Shown here one piece after another: positions 38,215-47,407 of a stretch of 64,000 bases of DNA; the stretch's first letter is position 1, and every line of letters starts with the position of its first letter. The notes beneath the pieces were generated by a model, which worked only from the letters and a program-made list of their open reading frames with translations, searched no databases and was not told the DNA's origin. The DNA is from Methylocapsa sp. S129. GTDB taxonomy: Bacteria; Pseudomonadota; Alphaproteobacteria; Rhizobiales; Beijerinckiaceae. The stretch spans positions 1 to 64,000 of the forward strand of contig NZ_LMUI01000050.1 of NCBI RefSeq assembly GCF_009765995.1, read 5' to 3'. The position numbers were made by a program, and so were the translations under genes.

Positions 38215-38549
38215 GTCAAGCCTCCGCCAATCTGGATGGCGTTTTCTGTGCATCTCGGAGGGAATTCAGGTTCCGTGCGCCGCGGCGGGCCGGGCGTGAA
38301 GACGCGCCCGCCCTGCGCGAAACCAGCCATGCCGGCGGTTCGCTTGCTCGCGCTGCAAAGCTTGGAAGTCCTGAGCTTTCCTCCGTCAGCCTCCGGTCGA
38401 AGCTCTTCGCCGGACGCCCTGCAATCTGCGGTGAGATAATCGGCTTGACCTGAATCAAATCAAGTGCAGAAATCGGTTATGGAATAATTCGTCTCATCGA
38501 TGTCAATTGTGACTGCGGATATGAAATAAAATGAGATAATTAAAATCCT
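38215..38549. promoter_or_regulatory. Divergent promoter region between hydroxylase operon and lacI-type gene
   Basis: A 335-base gap between divergent start codons. The half nearest the regulator (about 38460-38549) is clearly AT-rich compared with the surroundings, as expected for promoters and a LacI-family operator. I could not pick one operator with confidence; GAATAATTC near 38482 is a weak palindrome. Confidence 0.45.
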
Positions 38550-39578
38550 ATGGCCCGTCCCACCATCAACGATCTCGCCAAAGCCGCCGGTGTATCCGTT
38601 TCCACGGTCAATCGGATCGTCGGCGGTGTCGGCAGCGTACGTCAGGCCACGATGCGGCGCGTCAGGGACGCCGCCGCCGAGATCGGTTTCTATGGGCTCG
38701 GCTCGATTGAGAACCGTCTGGGCGCGGCGCGTCCCAAATATCGCTTCGGGGTGCTCCTTCAGCAGCCGACGCGGACCTTCTACCAGAACCTCGCCCAAGC
38801 CTTGCGATCGGCGGCGGAACGATTGACCGACTGCGACGTCGATCTTCAGATCGAATTTCTCGAAGAGCTTTCGCCCCAGAACATTGCAGCGCGGATGCTC
38901 GCGCTCGGCGAAAAATGCGCCGCGATCGGCGTCGTCGCCGCCGTTCATCCTCTCGTCACGCAGGCCGTGGAAACCCTTCAACAGCGCGGCATTCCCGTCT
39001 TCGCCCTCATTTCGCAACTCGCCGCCACGGGCAACGTGCATTACGTCGGTCTCGACAATTGGAAGGTCGGGCGAACCGCGGCCTGGGCGGTCGAGCGCAT
39101 CTGCGCGGCGCCGGGCAAGCTCGGCATTCTGGTCGGAAACCATCGCTATCGCTGTCAGGAAATGAACGAGAGCGGCTTTCGCTCCTACTTTCGCGAATAC
39201 GCGCCGGCGTTCACGCTGCTGGAGCCGCTGACGACCTTCGAGTCGAGCGCCGTCGCCGAGGAGATGACGGAGCGGCTATTGCGCGAGAACCCCGATCTTG
39301 CCGGCCTCTACGTCGCCGGCGGCGGAATCAGCGGCGCGCTCGCGGCGCTTCGCGCGAGCGACAGGGCCGGAAAAATCGTCGTCGTCGGATATCAATTGAT
39401 GGACAACACCCGGGCCGCCCTGCTCGACGGAACGCTGACGCTGGTCATCTCGCACCCGCTGACCCACCTGTCCGACGAATTGGTGCAGGGCATGATCAGT
39501 GCCTCCAACGACAGATCCAAGGGTCGAACTTACACTTGCGTTCTGCCTTTCGACATTTACACACGCGAGAACATCTAG
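38550..39578 (+). CDS. LacI-family transcriptional regulator
   Basis: A 342-residue regulator. The N-terminal helix-turn-helix reads TINDLAKAAGVSVSTVNRIV, followed by a periplasmic-binding-protein-like sensor domain (KYRFGVLLQQ through to VVVGYQLMDN). It is divergent from the ABC/hydroxylase/Rieske operon and almost certainly controls it in response to the imported sugar or cyclitol. Confidence 0.93.
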   Translation: MARPTINDLAKAAGVSVSTVNRIVGGVGSVRQATMRRVRDAAAEIGFYGLGSIENRLGAARPKYRFGVLLQQPTRTFYQNLAQALRSAAERLTDCDVDLQIEFLEELSPQNIAARMLALGEKCAAIGVVAAVHPLVTQAVETLQQRGIPVFALISQLAATGNVHYVGLDNWKVGRTAAWAVERICAAPGKLGILVGNHRYRCQEMNESGFRSYFREYAPAFTLLEPLTTFESSAVAEEMTERLLRENPDLAGLYVAGGGISGALAALRASDRAGKIVVVGYQLMDNTRAALLDGTLTLVISHPLTHLSDELVQGMISASNDRSKGRTYTCVLPFDIYTRENI

Positions 39579-39696
39579 CCGATCCGCAATCCGATGGCCG
39601 CAGCCGCCTCGTTGGGCGCCGCCGGAGAGCCGGTCGAATGAAACTTAGGCCGCCCAGCGCTCGTATAGGATGAAGCGGCAACCGGAGGGTCGGGAC

Positions 39697-39885
39697 ATGG
39701 CGCGTAGCATTCTTAGGTTTGGCGCATTGATCGTCGCTCTCGGAATCAGCCTAGCGGGCTGCATGCCGACGGAAACCTCGAACCCTTATCAAGCTCAATA
39801 TCTCTCATTCCGGACCATGTGCCAGCAAGGCACGCACGCGATATCCAGGATGAGAGGAAGCGGCTACAGGTGCGTTCTCGATTAG
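39697..39885 (+). CDS. Small lipoprotein
   Basis: A 62-residue exported protein with a lipoprotein signal: RSILRFGALIVALGISLAGC, where LAGC is the lipobox and Cys is acylated. The 40-residue mature part contains two further cysteines. GGAGGG lies seven bases before the ATG at 39697, which fixes the start. Function unknown. Confidence 0.75.
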   Translation: MARSILRFGALIVALGISLAGCMPTETSNPYQAQYLSFRTMCQQGTHAISRMRGSGYRCVLD

Positions 39886-39978
39886 AGCGCCCTTTTTAGC
39901 CTGACGCGCATCCTGCATTGACGAGGCGTCCAGACCGTAAGCGAGCCTCAGCCAACGCCGGACCTTATGGAGACTCCT

Positions 39979-40071
39979 ATGTTCGTGGCCATCGCGCTTT
40001 CCACCATCGCCGCCATTGTCGCCGTCTTGGCCATTGCGCTTTGGTGCGACGCACGGGAAGCTTTACGGTAA
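39979..40071 (+). CDS. 30-residue single-span membrane microprotein
   Basis: A short frame starting with ATG at 39979, six bases after GGAG, encodes MFVAIALSTIAAIVAVLAIA plus LWCDAREALR. This is one hydrophobic helix of about 22 residues followed by a short charged tail, typical of membrane microproteins. The good ribosome-binding site and ideal helix length argue that it is translated, though no homologue can be named from sequence alone. Confidence 0.5.
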   Translation: MFVAIALSTIAAIVAVLAIALWCDAREALR

Positions 40072-40438
40072 CCTGCGGACGCCGCCGCTCCCTACACGGA
40101 AGGGTCCGCCCGCACGGAGAACCGACGCGCCTGAATATCGAGCGATTCGGCGCCATTTGCCGGTTTCACGGCCATTTGCCTCCCGCGATTCATGCCTCGC
40201 CACGATGGGCGCATCAAGCAGTGCTGGATGGTCGCCGGCTGGCGAGGATGGTGCGCGATGCGCCGCTGGCTGAGGATTGGACGCAGGAAGCGCTGTTGGC
40301 CGCCATCGAACCTTGGCTCGTGACAGGCTTGCGTAAAAACCTGGCGCCTGACTGATGGCGGCCGCTAAGCGCAAGGCCCCGGATCCTTTGCGCCGCCCCG
40401 CCGCGGTTTATCCTCGGATGCCGATGGGCGCCCTCGGA
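40072..40438. other. Intergenic region with a weak open frame
   Basis: Between the microprotein and the CAP-domain gene. A plus-strand frame ends at 40355 with a plausible C-terminal stretch (MVRDAPLAEDWTQEALLAAI), but its first half is Arg/His-rich shadow sequence and no start with a ribosome-binding site is visible. It may be a decayed gene. Confidence 0.3.
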
Positions 40439-41005
40439 TCACTGAGACGCCGCGACTGAGGCCGAATTCGACAGGAGCGACGCCGGTCCGCCCGACGGGT
40501 CTTCGGGTGCGGCCGCCACTTCCATCGCCCAATAGACCCGCAAGCGGGTGCGGGCGTCCTTTGCGATGGCGATGCCAAAGCGCGTCGCCTGCGGCATCAG
40601 AAGATTGGCGTTGTGCTCGGGCGAATTGCGCCAGCCGGTGAACGCCGATTCGGTGGAATAATATCCGCCGCCGATATTCTCAGCCGACCGCGGCGTGTCG
40701 ATGCGCGCGGCCTCGATCCGTGCGGAGAAACTCCCGGCGACATCGTGTGAGAGCGCGTTGGCGGCGACCATGGCATCGGCCTGGCGCTGCGCCATCGCCG
40801 TCAGCGCCGCATCGAGCCACACCGGGCCAAGGCCATGGCTCGCCCGGTAGGCCGTCAGCATCGCGGTCGCCGCAGCTGGATCGACATGAACGCTGGCGAC
40901 CGCGCGCAGCGTCTGCGGATCGATCGGACCTGTCCGCAGCGGCTCCCCGCCGCAACCTGCGAGAGCCAGCGCCGCCACCAGCGTGGCTGTCCTTCCAAAA
41001 TGCAT
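40439..41005 (-). CDS. CAP-domain (SCP/PR1-like) lipoprotein
   Basis: A 188-residue exported protein. Lipoprotein signal: TLVAALALAGC with lipobox. The mature part is a CAP/SCP domain of the bacterial YkwD type: MLTAYRASHGL, LDAALTAMAQRQADAM, LSHDV, SAENI, then WRNSPEHNANLL. CAP proteins in bacteria are secreted or envelope-bound with mostly unknown roles. The ATG at 41005 has GAGG upstream; a GTG at 41017 is an alternative. Confidence 0.88.
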   Translation of the reverse strand: MHFGRTATLVAALALAGCGGEPLRTGPIDPQTLRAVASVHVDPAAATAMLTAYRASHGLGPVWLDAALTAMAQRQADAMVAANALSHDVAGSFSARIEAARIDTPRSAENIGGGYYSTESAFTGWRNSPEHNANLLMPQATRFGIAIAKDARTRLRVYWAMEVAAAPEDPSGGPASLLSNSASVAASQ

Positions 41006-41183
41006 CCTCAGCCTCACGTCTCGAACGCCCTCTCCAGCCTATTCAGTCTATCGCAAATCGAAACGGAATACCCGATTTGTCGATCGTCGCCATGAACTTG
41101 ACGGGAACAGCGGCCCATTGCGGACCGTAAGCCTGTCGGATTGGCGGCATAGCGCGTCGCTTCACGCCAACAAGGAGAAAACC

Positions 41184-41453
41184 ATGTCGATGCTCAATCT
41201 CACAAACTGTTCCCTCGCGGCGCTCGCCGGCGCCACGATGCTGGCGCTCTCGATGAGCCCGGCGTCCGCCTTCACCCTTTCCGGGCCGTCTCTGGGCGAA
41301 CCGGTCGCTTCGGCCGAGATCGAAAAAGTATGGTGGGATCGTTGGGGGAACTGGCATCGGAACCATCATCGCGTTGACGATCCGAGCAATGGCTCCGACG
41401 GAGATCGGCGTTGCTGGGCGCGCTTCAACGGCGAGGTCCATTGTCGCCCCTGA
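41184..41453 (+). CDS. Small exported Trp/His-rich protein
   Basis: An 89-residue protein with a clear signal peptide (LAALAGATMLALSMSPASA) and a start fixed by AAGGAG. The mature part (about 55-60 residues) is rich in Trp, His, Arg and Asp (KVWWDRWGNWHRNHHRVDD) and ends with two cysteines (CWARFNGEVHC) that could form a disulfide. I do not recognise a functional family; the His cluster might bind metal, which is speculation. Confidence 0.7.
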   Translation: MSMLNLTNCSLAALAGATMLALSMSPASAFTLSGPSLGEPVASAEIEKVWWDRWGNWHRNHHRVDDPSNGSDGDRRCWARFNGEVHCRP

Positions 41454-41473
41454 CGCCTGCGCGTCATAGCAAA

Positions 41474-41501
41474 ACGACCGCCGGCTCAGAGCCCGGCGGT
41501 C
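41474..41501. terminator. Stem-loop terminator
   Basis: CGACCGCCGG (41474-41483) pairs with CCGGCGGTCG (41492-41501) around an eight-base loop. It lies 21 bases after the small exported-protein gene. On the minus strand it is followed by TTTT; on the plus strand the T-run is poor. Probably a transcription end signal. Confidence 0.6.
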
Positions 41502-41634
41502 GTGTCCTCGCGCGCAGGTCTTGTGCCGCGACATTTCCTCGACAAACGTGGCGGCCGCGCCAAAGCGATCTCGCTTGGCGCCGCGAGATAGCCTATGCTC
41601 GTTTTCCCGCCATAGGCCTCACGAGAAAACGTCC

Positions 41635-42390
41635 ATGCTCTCCCTTGCCGTCGCGATCGGCGTCGCCGTCCTGATGTTCGCAAGCGGCGTCGCGGGACTG
41701 TTCCTGCAGAAGCGTCTCGCCGAGCATCATACGTCGGATCGCTCGCGCGACATGATCGGCGGCGTCGTCGGGCTTCTCACTTTGCTGCTGGCGCTGGTCC
41801 TCGGTCTGCTCATCTGGACCGCCTATGGCGTCTTCACGACGCAACAGAATGAACTGAACCTTTTGTCGGCGCGCGCGCTCGAATACAATCTCGAACTGAC
41901 GCAATATGGGCCCGAAGCCAACAAGGGGCGCGACCTGCTGAGAACCGATCTCGTTTGGGCGCACGAGCAGTTCTGGGGGGACGAAGACGCGAAGGCGGAG
42001 GCTTATAACGCCTCCTACGCCAATATGGGCTCGGTGAGTAGCTTTCTCGGCGCTCTCCATCCAACGACAGACGTTCAGAAACAATTACTGGGGGCGGCCG
42101 GACAGCACTATGCGTCGATTGGAGAGACCCGGTTGCTGATGTCGCTGCAATTGACCAATCCGATATCCTGGCCGCTCATCATCACCGTAACGGTGTGGTC
42201 GTTCTTTTTGTTTTGCGGCTTTGGAATGCTGTCGCGCCTCAACGCGACGACGCTGACCGCGCTGGCGCTCGGCGCCTGTTCGGTCGCCAGCGCGATCTTC
42301 CTGATCCTCGAACTCAGCCAGCCCTATACGAGCATGATCCGCATCTCGCCGGCCGTGCTTGAACAGGTGATCGTGGAGCTGGGCAAGTAG
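41635..42390 (+). CDS. DUF4239-like (bestrophin-like) membrane protein
   Basis: A 251-residue inner-membrane protein with four hydrophobic segments: two at the N-terminus (residues about 1-24 and 43-67, GLLTLLLALVLGLLIWTAYG) and two at the C-terminus, separated by a soluble helical region of about 110 residues. The pattern fits the DUF4239/bestrophin-like family. Some such proteins are proposed channels; function here is unknown. It stands alone between a terminator and the convergent MFS genes. Confidence 0.7.
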   Translation: MLSLAVAIGVAVLMFASGVAGLFLQKRLAEHHTSDRSRDMIGGVVGLLTLLLALVLGLLIWTAYGVFTTQQNELNLLSARALEYNLELTQYGPEANKGRDLLRTDLVWAHEQFWGDEDAKAEAYNASYANMGSVSSFLGALHPTTDVQKQLLGAAGQHYASIGETRLLMSLQLTNPISWPLIITVTVWSFFLFCGFGMLSRLNATTLTALALGACSVASAIFLILELSQPYTSMIRISPAVLEQVIVELGK

Positions 42391-42417
42391 CAGCGCAAGC
42401 GGCGGCGTCGACAGGCG

Positions 42418-44091
42418 CTACGCCGAGGGCGTTACAGGCGCGGCGAGGATTTCGGACGCCAGCTTCCTGTCCGCGCGGCGGGTCGCCTCGGGGGCGACCA
42501 GAAGCGTGACATGCGCCGGCTCTTTCAGCAGCCGGCGAACCTGTTCTTCGAGCATGCGATCGGCGTTGGTGACCCGTTCGCGCGCATGCATCAGTTCCAG
42601 CCATGATTGGATCAGGAAGGTCTCGAGAAACCGCCCTCTGTCGGCGGCGTCCTCAAAAACATTCCATGCATAGGCGCCATCGCGCTTTCGCTCCTGGCCC
42701 AGTTCATCGAGAACGCTGAGGAATTCATCGCGGTTTTGCGATTCGAGGCGATATTCAATGGTCACAAGGACCGGCCCCCGGTCATCGTCAACTCTCTGCG
42801 TGCCCGGGGGCGCCTGCCAATGCAAGGAAGGGGTCAGATCGATCTCGGCGGCGGTCTGAAGTTTCCAGCGCCACGTCAAAGGAATGGCCAATAAGGCGCC
42901 GGCGGCCGCCGCAAAATGCGCAATCTGCAGCCCCTCCAAGCCGGCGATATGCCCCCATGCCGCGCTGCCAACCGTCATCGCGCCATAGACGACAGTCAGC
43001 AATATGGCGAGCCCGCGCGCGCGCACCCAATCGGGCAAGGCGACCTGGGCCGACACATAAAGGCTCGCCAGCACGATCGTCCATGAAGCGCCAGCGACAA
43101 GGCACGCGCAGAGCGCGGTGATCGGATCGCGGGCGAGGCCAAACAGTACGAGCGCGAACGCGGTGGCGAGCGTGCCCGACGCGACGACGCGATCGGGCCC
43201 GAGCTTGGCCTTCAGCCAATTCAGCGCGATCGAGCCGCCGATGGCGCCTGCGCCAATCGCTCCCAGCAGGAGGCCATAAAACTCCGGCCCCTCGATCATC
43301 TGCCGGCGCGCGACGAGCGGCAGCAGCGCCCAATAAGCGGCGGCGAAGGGAAAGAACGCCAGCGCCCGCATGAATGTCGCGCGCAGATGGCCGCTATTGG
43401 CCGCATAGCGCAGACCGGTGCGGACGGCGCTGGTCAAACGCTCCGCCGGCAGGCTCCCCGCGCTCTTTTGCGGCGAGCGCCACCAAAGCAACGCCGCGAT
43501 CATCGCGAGATCGCCGAGGCAAGCGATCCAGAAGGGCGCGGCGACTCCCAATCCGGCAATGGCGAGGCCGCCGAGCGCTGGTCCCACCGCGCGGGCGATA
43601 TTGTAGCCGACGCTATTGGCGGCCGAGGCGGCGTCCAATTCTGGCCTGGTCACGAGGAACGGCGTGATCGACAACCACGCCGGCGCCGTCAGCGACAAGC
43701 CCGCACTCAGCAAGAAGGTCGTCGCCAACAAGGAAGTTGGCGTGGCCAGGCCTAACGAAACCACCGTCGCAAAAACCGCGGTCAGGATCGCGATGGCGAT
43801 CTCGACGATAATGAGAAATCGCCTGGAATCAATGACATCGGCGAGCGCGCCCGCCGGCAGGACGAACAGAAAAATTGGCAGGCGGGAGGCCGCTTGAACC
43901 AGCGATACCGCCATCGGATCGGCGTTGAGGCTCGTCATCAACCAAGCCGAACCGGTATCGAACATCGCGGTGCCGATATTCGAGACGATGCTCGCAGTCC
44001 ATATGATAGTGAAGGCGGCGTGGCCGAACGCCCCCCATCGTGAGGGCGCCAGCTCCGCCGGCGTCGCGGAGAGATTCTGGTCGTCGCTCAA
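42418..44091 (-). CDS. MFS transporter with C-terminal cytoplasmic domain, downstream tandem copy
   Basis: A 557-residue protein. Residues 1 to about 410 are a major-facilitator exporter of the MFS_3 (EntS-like) group: GTAMFDTGSAWLMTSL, FVLPAGALADVIDSRR and RAVGPALGG. The last 150 residues form a soluble domain (VLVTIEYRLESQNRDEFLSVLDEL in overlapping parts) resembling a ferredoxin-like or monooxygenase-type dimerisation domain. The start is TTG with GGGGAG six bases upstream. It is paralogous with the gene 18 bases upstream and likely co-transcribed. Substrate unknown. Confidence 0.88.
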   Translation of the reverse strand: MSDDQNLSATPAELAPSRWGAFGHAAFTIIWTASIVSNIGTAMFDTGSAWLMTSLNADPMAVSLVQAASRLPIFLFVLPAGALADVIDSRRFLIIVEIAIAILTAVFATVVSLGLATPTSLLATTFLLSAGLSLTAPAWLSITPFLVTRPELDAASAANSVGYNIARAVGPALGGLAIAGLGVAAPFWIACLGDLAMIAALLWWRSPQKSAGSLPAERLTSAVRTGLRYAANSGHLRATFMRALAFFPFAAAYWALLPLVARRQMIEGPEFYGLLLGAIGAGAIGGSIALNWLKAKLGPDRVVASGTLATAFALVLFGLARDPITALCACLVAGASWTIVLASLYVSAQVALPDWVRARGLAILLTVVYGAMTVGSAAWGHIAGLEGLQIAHFAAAAGALLAIPLTWRWKLQTAAEIDLTPSLHWQAPPGTQRVDDDRGPVLVTIEYRLESQNRDEFLSVLDELGQERKRDGAYAWNVFEDAADRGRFLETFLIQSWLELMHARERVTNADRMLEEQVRRLLKEPAHVTLLVAPEATRRADRKLASEILAAPVTPSA

Positions 44092-44109
44092 ATCAATCTC
44101 CCCGCCATC

Positions 44110-45783
44110 TCATGACGTCGCCGTCGAGGGCGCCTGGAGCGGTTCACGCTCGCGACTCTTCCACGATCGGCGTTTGCGCTCGGAGGCGACCAGATGGTTG
44201 ATCTGAGGCGCGCTCGTCAGGAACCCGCGAATATGTTCTTCGAGTATTCGATCCGCTTTGGTCACCCGTTCATAAGAATGCATCAGCTCCAGCCAGGATT
44301 CGATCAGGAACGTTTCGAGGAAACGGCCAGGGCTGGCGGTGTCCTCGAAAACGCCCCACGCGAACGCGCCGTCGCGCTTGCGCTCATGTCCCAGTTCGTC
44401 GAGGGCGGCGAGGAATGCGGCGCGGTCTTTGTTGTCGATACGATAATCGACCGTCACAAGGACGGGCCCGTCATTGTTTTCGACCTTTTGGGTGACGACA
44501 GGCGCCCGCCAGTGCATGGAAGGGGTGAGATCGAGCCCGGCGCCGGTCTGAAGTTTCCAACGCCATGTCAGCGGAATGGCCAATAAAGCGCCGGCGGCCG
44601 CCGCGAAATGGGCGACCGGCAGCCCCTCCCAGCCCGCCACCTGCCCCCATGCCGCGCTGCCCGCGGTCATCGCGCCAAAGACAACCGTCAGGAATATGGC
44701 GAGCCCGCGTCCGCGCACCCAATCAGGCAACGCAACCTGAGCCGATACGTAGAGATTGGTCAGAATCACAGTCCACGAGGCGCCGGCGACGACGCAGGCG
44801 CAGATCGCGATCGCGGGGTCGCGCGCAAGCCCAAACAAAAAGAGGGCGAAAGCAGTCGCGAGCGTCCCCAAAGCGACAGTCCGATCCGGCCCGAACTTGA
44901 CCTTTAGCCCATTGATCGCAACCGAACCGCCGATTGCGCCTGCGCCGAGCGCGCCCAGCAGAATGCCATAAAGCTCCGGTCCCTGGGTCATCTGACTGCG
45001 CGCAATGAGCGGCAGCAGCGCCCAATAAGCGGCGGCGAAAGGAAAGAACGCCAGCGAGCGCACCAATGTTGCGCGCAAGTTGCGATTGTTTGCGGCATGG
45101 CGGACGCCGGTGCGGACAGCGCTGGTCAAACGCTCCGCCGGCAGGCTGTCCGCGCTCCTTTGCGGCGAGCGCCACCACAGGAGCGCCGCGATGATTCCAA
45201 GATTGCTGAGGCCGAATATCCAGAACGGCGTGGCGATTCCAAATGCGGCGATGATGAAGCCGCCGAGGGCCGGCCCCACGGCGCGGCTGAGATTGAAGCC
45301 GACGCTATTGGCCGCGACCGCGCTGTCGAGATCCCGCCGCGGCACCTGGAGCGGCGTAATCGACAGCCACGCGGGCGCGCTCAGCGCCCCGGCCACCCCG
45401 AGCAAAAAGGTGGTCAGCAACAATGAGGCCGGCGTGGCGAGGCCCAATGAAACCAGCGTCGCGAAGATTGCGGACACGACGACGATCACGACTTCGACGA
45501 TGATCAGCATCCGTCGCGAATCGATGACATCGGCAAGAGCGCCGGCCGGCAATGTGAACAGGAATAATGGCAGGCTGACCGCCACCTGAACCAGCGACAC
45601 AGCCATAGGATTGGCGTTGAGGCTCGTTATCAGCCAGCCTGAAGCCGTGTCGAACATCGCGGTTCCGACATTCGAGACGGTGCTCGCGGCCCATATCACC
45701 GTGAACGCCGCGTAGGCGAACGCGCCCCATCGGGAGGGGGTGAGTTCCGTTGGCGTCGCGGAAGCATCCAGGTCGGTGCTCAA
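44110..45783 (-). CDS. MFS transporter with C-terminal cytoplasmic domain, upstream tandem copy
   Basis: A 557-residue MFS_3-type exporter of exactly the same length and domain layout as the next gene, with highly similar segments (GTAMFDTASGWLITSL, AGALADVIDSRR) and the same extra C-terminal domain (VLVTVDYRIDNKDRAAF). It even shares the TTG start and GGAGATTG leader, showing a tandem duplication that included the ribosome-binding site. The two proteins could form a heteromer or have diverged in substrate. Confidence 0.88.
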   Translation of the reverse strand: MSTDLDASATPTELTPSRWGAFAYAAFTVIWAASTVSNVGTAMFDTASGWLITSLNANPMAVSLVQVAVSLPLFLFTLPAGALADVIDSRRMLIIVEVVIVVVSAIFATLVSLGLATPASLLLTTFLLGVAGALSAPAWLSITPLQVPRRDLDSAVAANSVGFNLSRAVGPALGGFIIAAFGIATPFWIFGLSNLGIIAALLWWRSPQRSADSLPAERLTSAVRTGVRHAANNRNLRATLVRSLAFFPFAAAYWALLPLIARSQMTQGPELYGILLGALGAGAIGGSVAINGLKVKFGPDRTVALGTLATAFALFLFGLARDPAIAICACVVAGASWTVILTNLYVSAQVALPDWVRGRGLAIFLTVVFGAMTAGSAAWGQVAGWEGLPVAHFAAAAGALLAIPLTWRWKLQTGAGLDLTPSMHWRAPVVTQKVENNDGPVLVTVDYRIDNKDRAAFLAALDELGHERKRDGAFAWGVFEDTASPGRFLETFLIESWLELMHSYERVTKADRILEEHIRGFLTSAPQINHLVASERKRRSWKSREREPLQAPSTATS

Positions 45784-46087
45784 ACCAATCTCCGTTTGTC
45801 TCCCTGTTCGAGGGCGCGTCCGTATGCGCTCCGGAGCGCCTTGTCCATCAAATCGCTTGGAAAGTCAGCCCTTCTTTCATCAGACACCGACCGGGGGCGC
45901 GCTTTGGGACGGCTGGACGCCCACGCGTTCGATCAGCCCGAACGATATCAAGGACGGCAAAGCGCGTTGGTCAACAAACCGCTGATCTGCCATATTACCA
46001 TGGGGCCGTCGTTGGCCGCGCAGATTTCATTGGACCAAAAGCGCCTTGGCGCATGTGCGCCACTCAGCATGAAGAGCGGTTCGGGAA
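45784..46087. other. Intergenic region upstream of the MFS pair
   Basis: About 300 bases between the divergent MFS pair and the exported-protein gene. It should contain the MFS promoter. No credible gene, hairpin or operator is visible; open frames across it have no family features. Confidence 0.35.
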
Positions 46088-46726
46088 ATGCCGTGTTTTA
46101 CTCCTCGCGATTTCGCAATTCTGTCTTCCCTCGCTATCTGCGTCGGGGCGATATGCCCCGCCGGGCAAGCGAACGCGCAACCGGGATTTGAGATTTCAAT
46201 GCCAAAGAGCCTTCAACCGGCGGCGGATGATTCCGCCTTTGCGTCAAGAGAAAGCGCGGAAGAATTCCTGGCGCGATACCTGCCGATCGCGACCGCCGGC
46301 AATCCGAAATATCGCTCCGGAACCGCTGGGGTCGCGATGGCGTGGATCACCAAGGCCATCACATTTGGGCCCGGCAAGAACGCCGATGGAAGATTGGTGT
46401 CCATGAGCGAAGAAGTCCTGGAGTTTCGCAATGGCGTGCGTAGCGCCACCGGCAGTCATGAGGCCGAATTTTTGATCGAGGATGTTCAGGCTTCAGAACA
46501 CACAGATAGCGCCGCCCTTACGGAAGGCGGCGAGATCGGGCTCGGAATAATCTTCAATTGCAATTCAGGGAAATGCATCCAGTCGAAATATGACGGCGTC
46601 CCATCATCGGCTGACCAGACGGACATTTCCATTCAGGACGCCATCTTGCGCGGCAGAATCCTCAAGGCTTTCCAAACGCTTAAACAGGCGGCTGGCGACC
46701 GGAAAGCGCCGCCTGACGCCAAGTGA
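46088..46726 (+). CDS. Exported hypothetical protein
   Basis: A 212-residue protein with a signal peptide (LSSLAICVGAICPAGQANAQ, cleavage after ANA). The mature part is mixed alpha/beta with two cysteines flanking FNCNSGKCIQSK, likely a disulfide-bonded periplasmic protein. I do not recognise a family. It is convergent with folE. Confidence 0.7.
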   Translation: MPCFTPRDFAILSSLAICVGAICPAGQANAQPGFEISMPKSLQPAADDSAFASRESAEEFLARYLPIATAGNPKYRSGTAGVAMAWITKAITFGPGKNADGRLVSMSEEVLEFRNGVRSATGSHEAEFLIEDVQASEHTDSAALTEGGEIGLGIIFNCNSGKCIQSKYDGVPSSADQTDISIQDAILRGRILKAFQTLKQAAGDRKAPPDAK

Positions 46727-46765
46727 CGGCGACGCCTTCGCCACGATCGAGACTTGACGTAGCGA

Positions 46766-47407
46766 TCAGCGCTCCACGTCCGAATTGACCATCGACAGGA
46801 ACTCTCCGCGCGTCATCGGATAGTCGCGAAAGCACCCCAGCATTCGGCTCGTGACAAGGTCCGTGCCGCGCTTGTGAACGCCGCGGCTCACCATGCAATG
46901 GTGCGTCGCCTTGATGACGACCGCCACGCCGCGCGGCTTCAACACGCTTTCGATCGTATTGGCGATCTGAGCCGTCAGCCGCTCCTGAATTTGCAGGCGC
47001 TTTGAATAGGCTTCGACGACGCGTGCGAGTTTGGATATTCCCACGACGCGCCGATCGGGCACGTAGCCGACCCACGCGCGGCCGATGATCGGCGCAACGT
47101 GATGTTCGCAATGGCTCTCGAAAGTGACGCCGCGCAGCACAATCATCTCATCATAGCCGTCGACTTCTTCGAAGGTCTTTTTCAGAATCTCTTCCGGGTC
47201 CTCGTCATAACCGCAAAAATATTCGCGAAACGCGCGGACAAGCCGCTTGGGCGTTTCATGCAGGCCGTCCCGGTTGGGGTCTTCGCCGATCCAGCGAATG
47301 ATCGAGCGAAAGGCGTCCTCCGCCTCCGCGTCGGTGGGCGATGAATCCGCCTTGTCGGGAACGAGGCGATCCGATGACGGCGCGACGAGCTTGGTGGTGT
47401 TCCGCAT
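46766..47407 (-). CDS. folE: GTP cyclohydrolase I
   Basis: A 213-residue enzyme converting GTP to 7,8-dihydroneopterin triphosphate, the first step of pterin and folate synthesis. Zinc ligands are in place: Cys100 and His103 in [10 protein letters not shown], and Cys171 in [11 protein letters not shown]. Other conserved parts are [13 protein letters not shown] and the MTRGEFL tail. The start at 47407 follows a GGGGAA; a longer frame adds only nine residues. Nearby pterin-type genes (dehydratase at 50865, two DHFR-like reductases) suggest a role beyond folate supply. Confidence 0.95.
   Translation of the reverse strand: MRNTTKLVAPSSDRLVPDKADSSPTDAEAEDAFRSIIRWIGEDPNRDGLHETPKRLVRAFREYFCGYDEDPEEILKKTFEEVDGYDEMIVLRGVTFESHCEHHVAPIIGRAWVGYVPDRRVVGISKLARVVEAYSKRLQIQERLTAQIANTIESVLKPRGVAVVIKATHHCMVSRGVHKRGTDLVTSRMLGCFRDYPMTRGEFLSMVNSDVER

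Noticed and set aside
39918-40355. 145-codon plus-strand frame overlapping the microprotein
   Set aside because: No ribosome-binding site at its start and an Arg/His-rich first half. Only the C-terminal part looks protein-like, so it is noted as a possible decayed gene.
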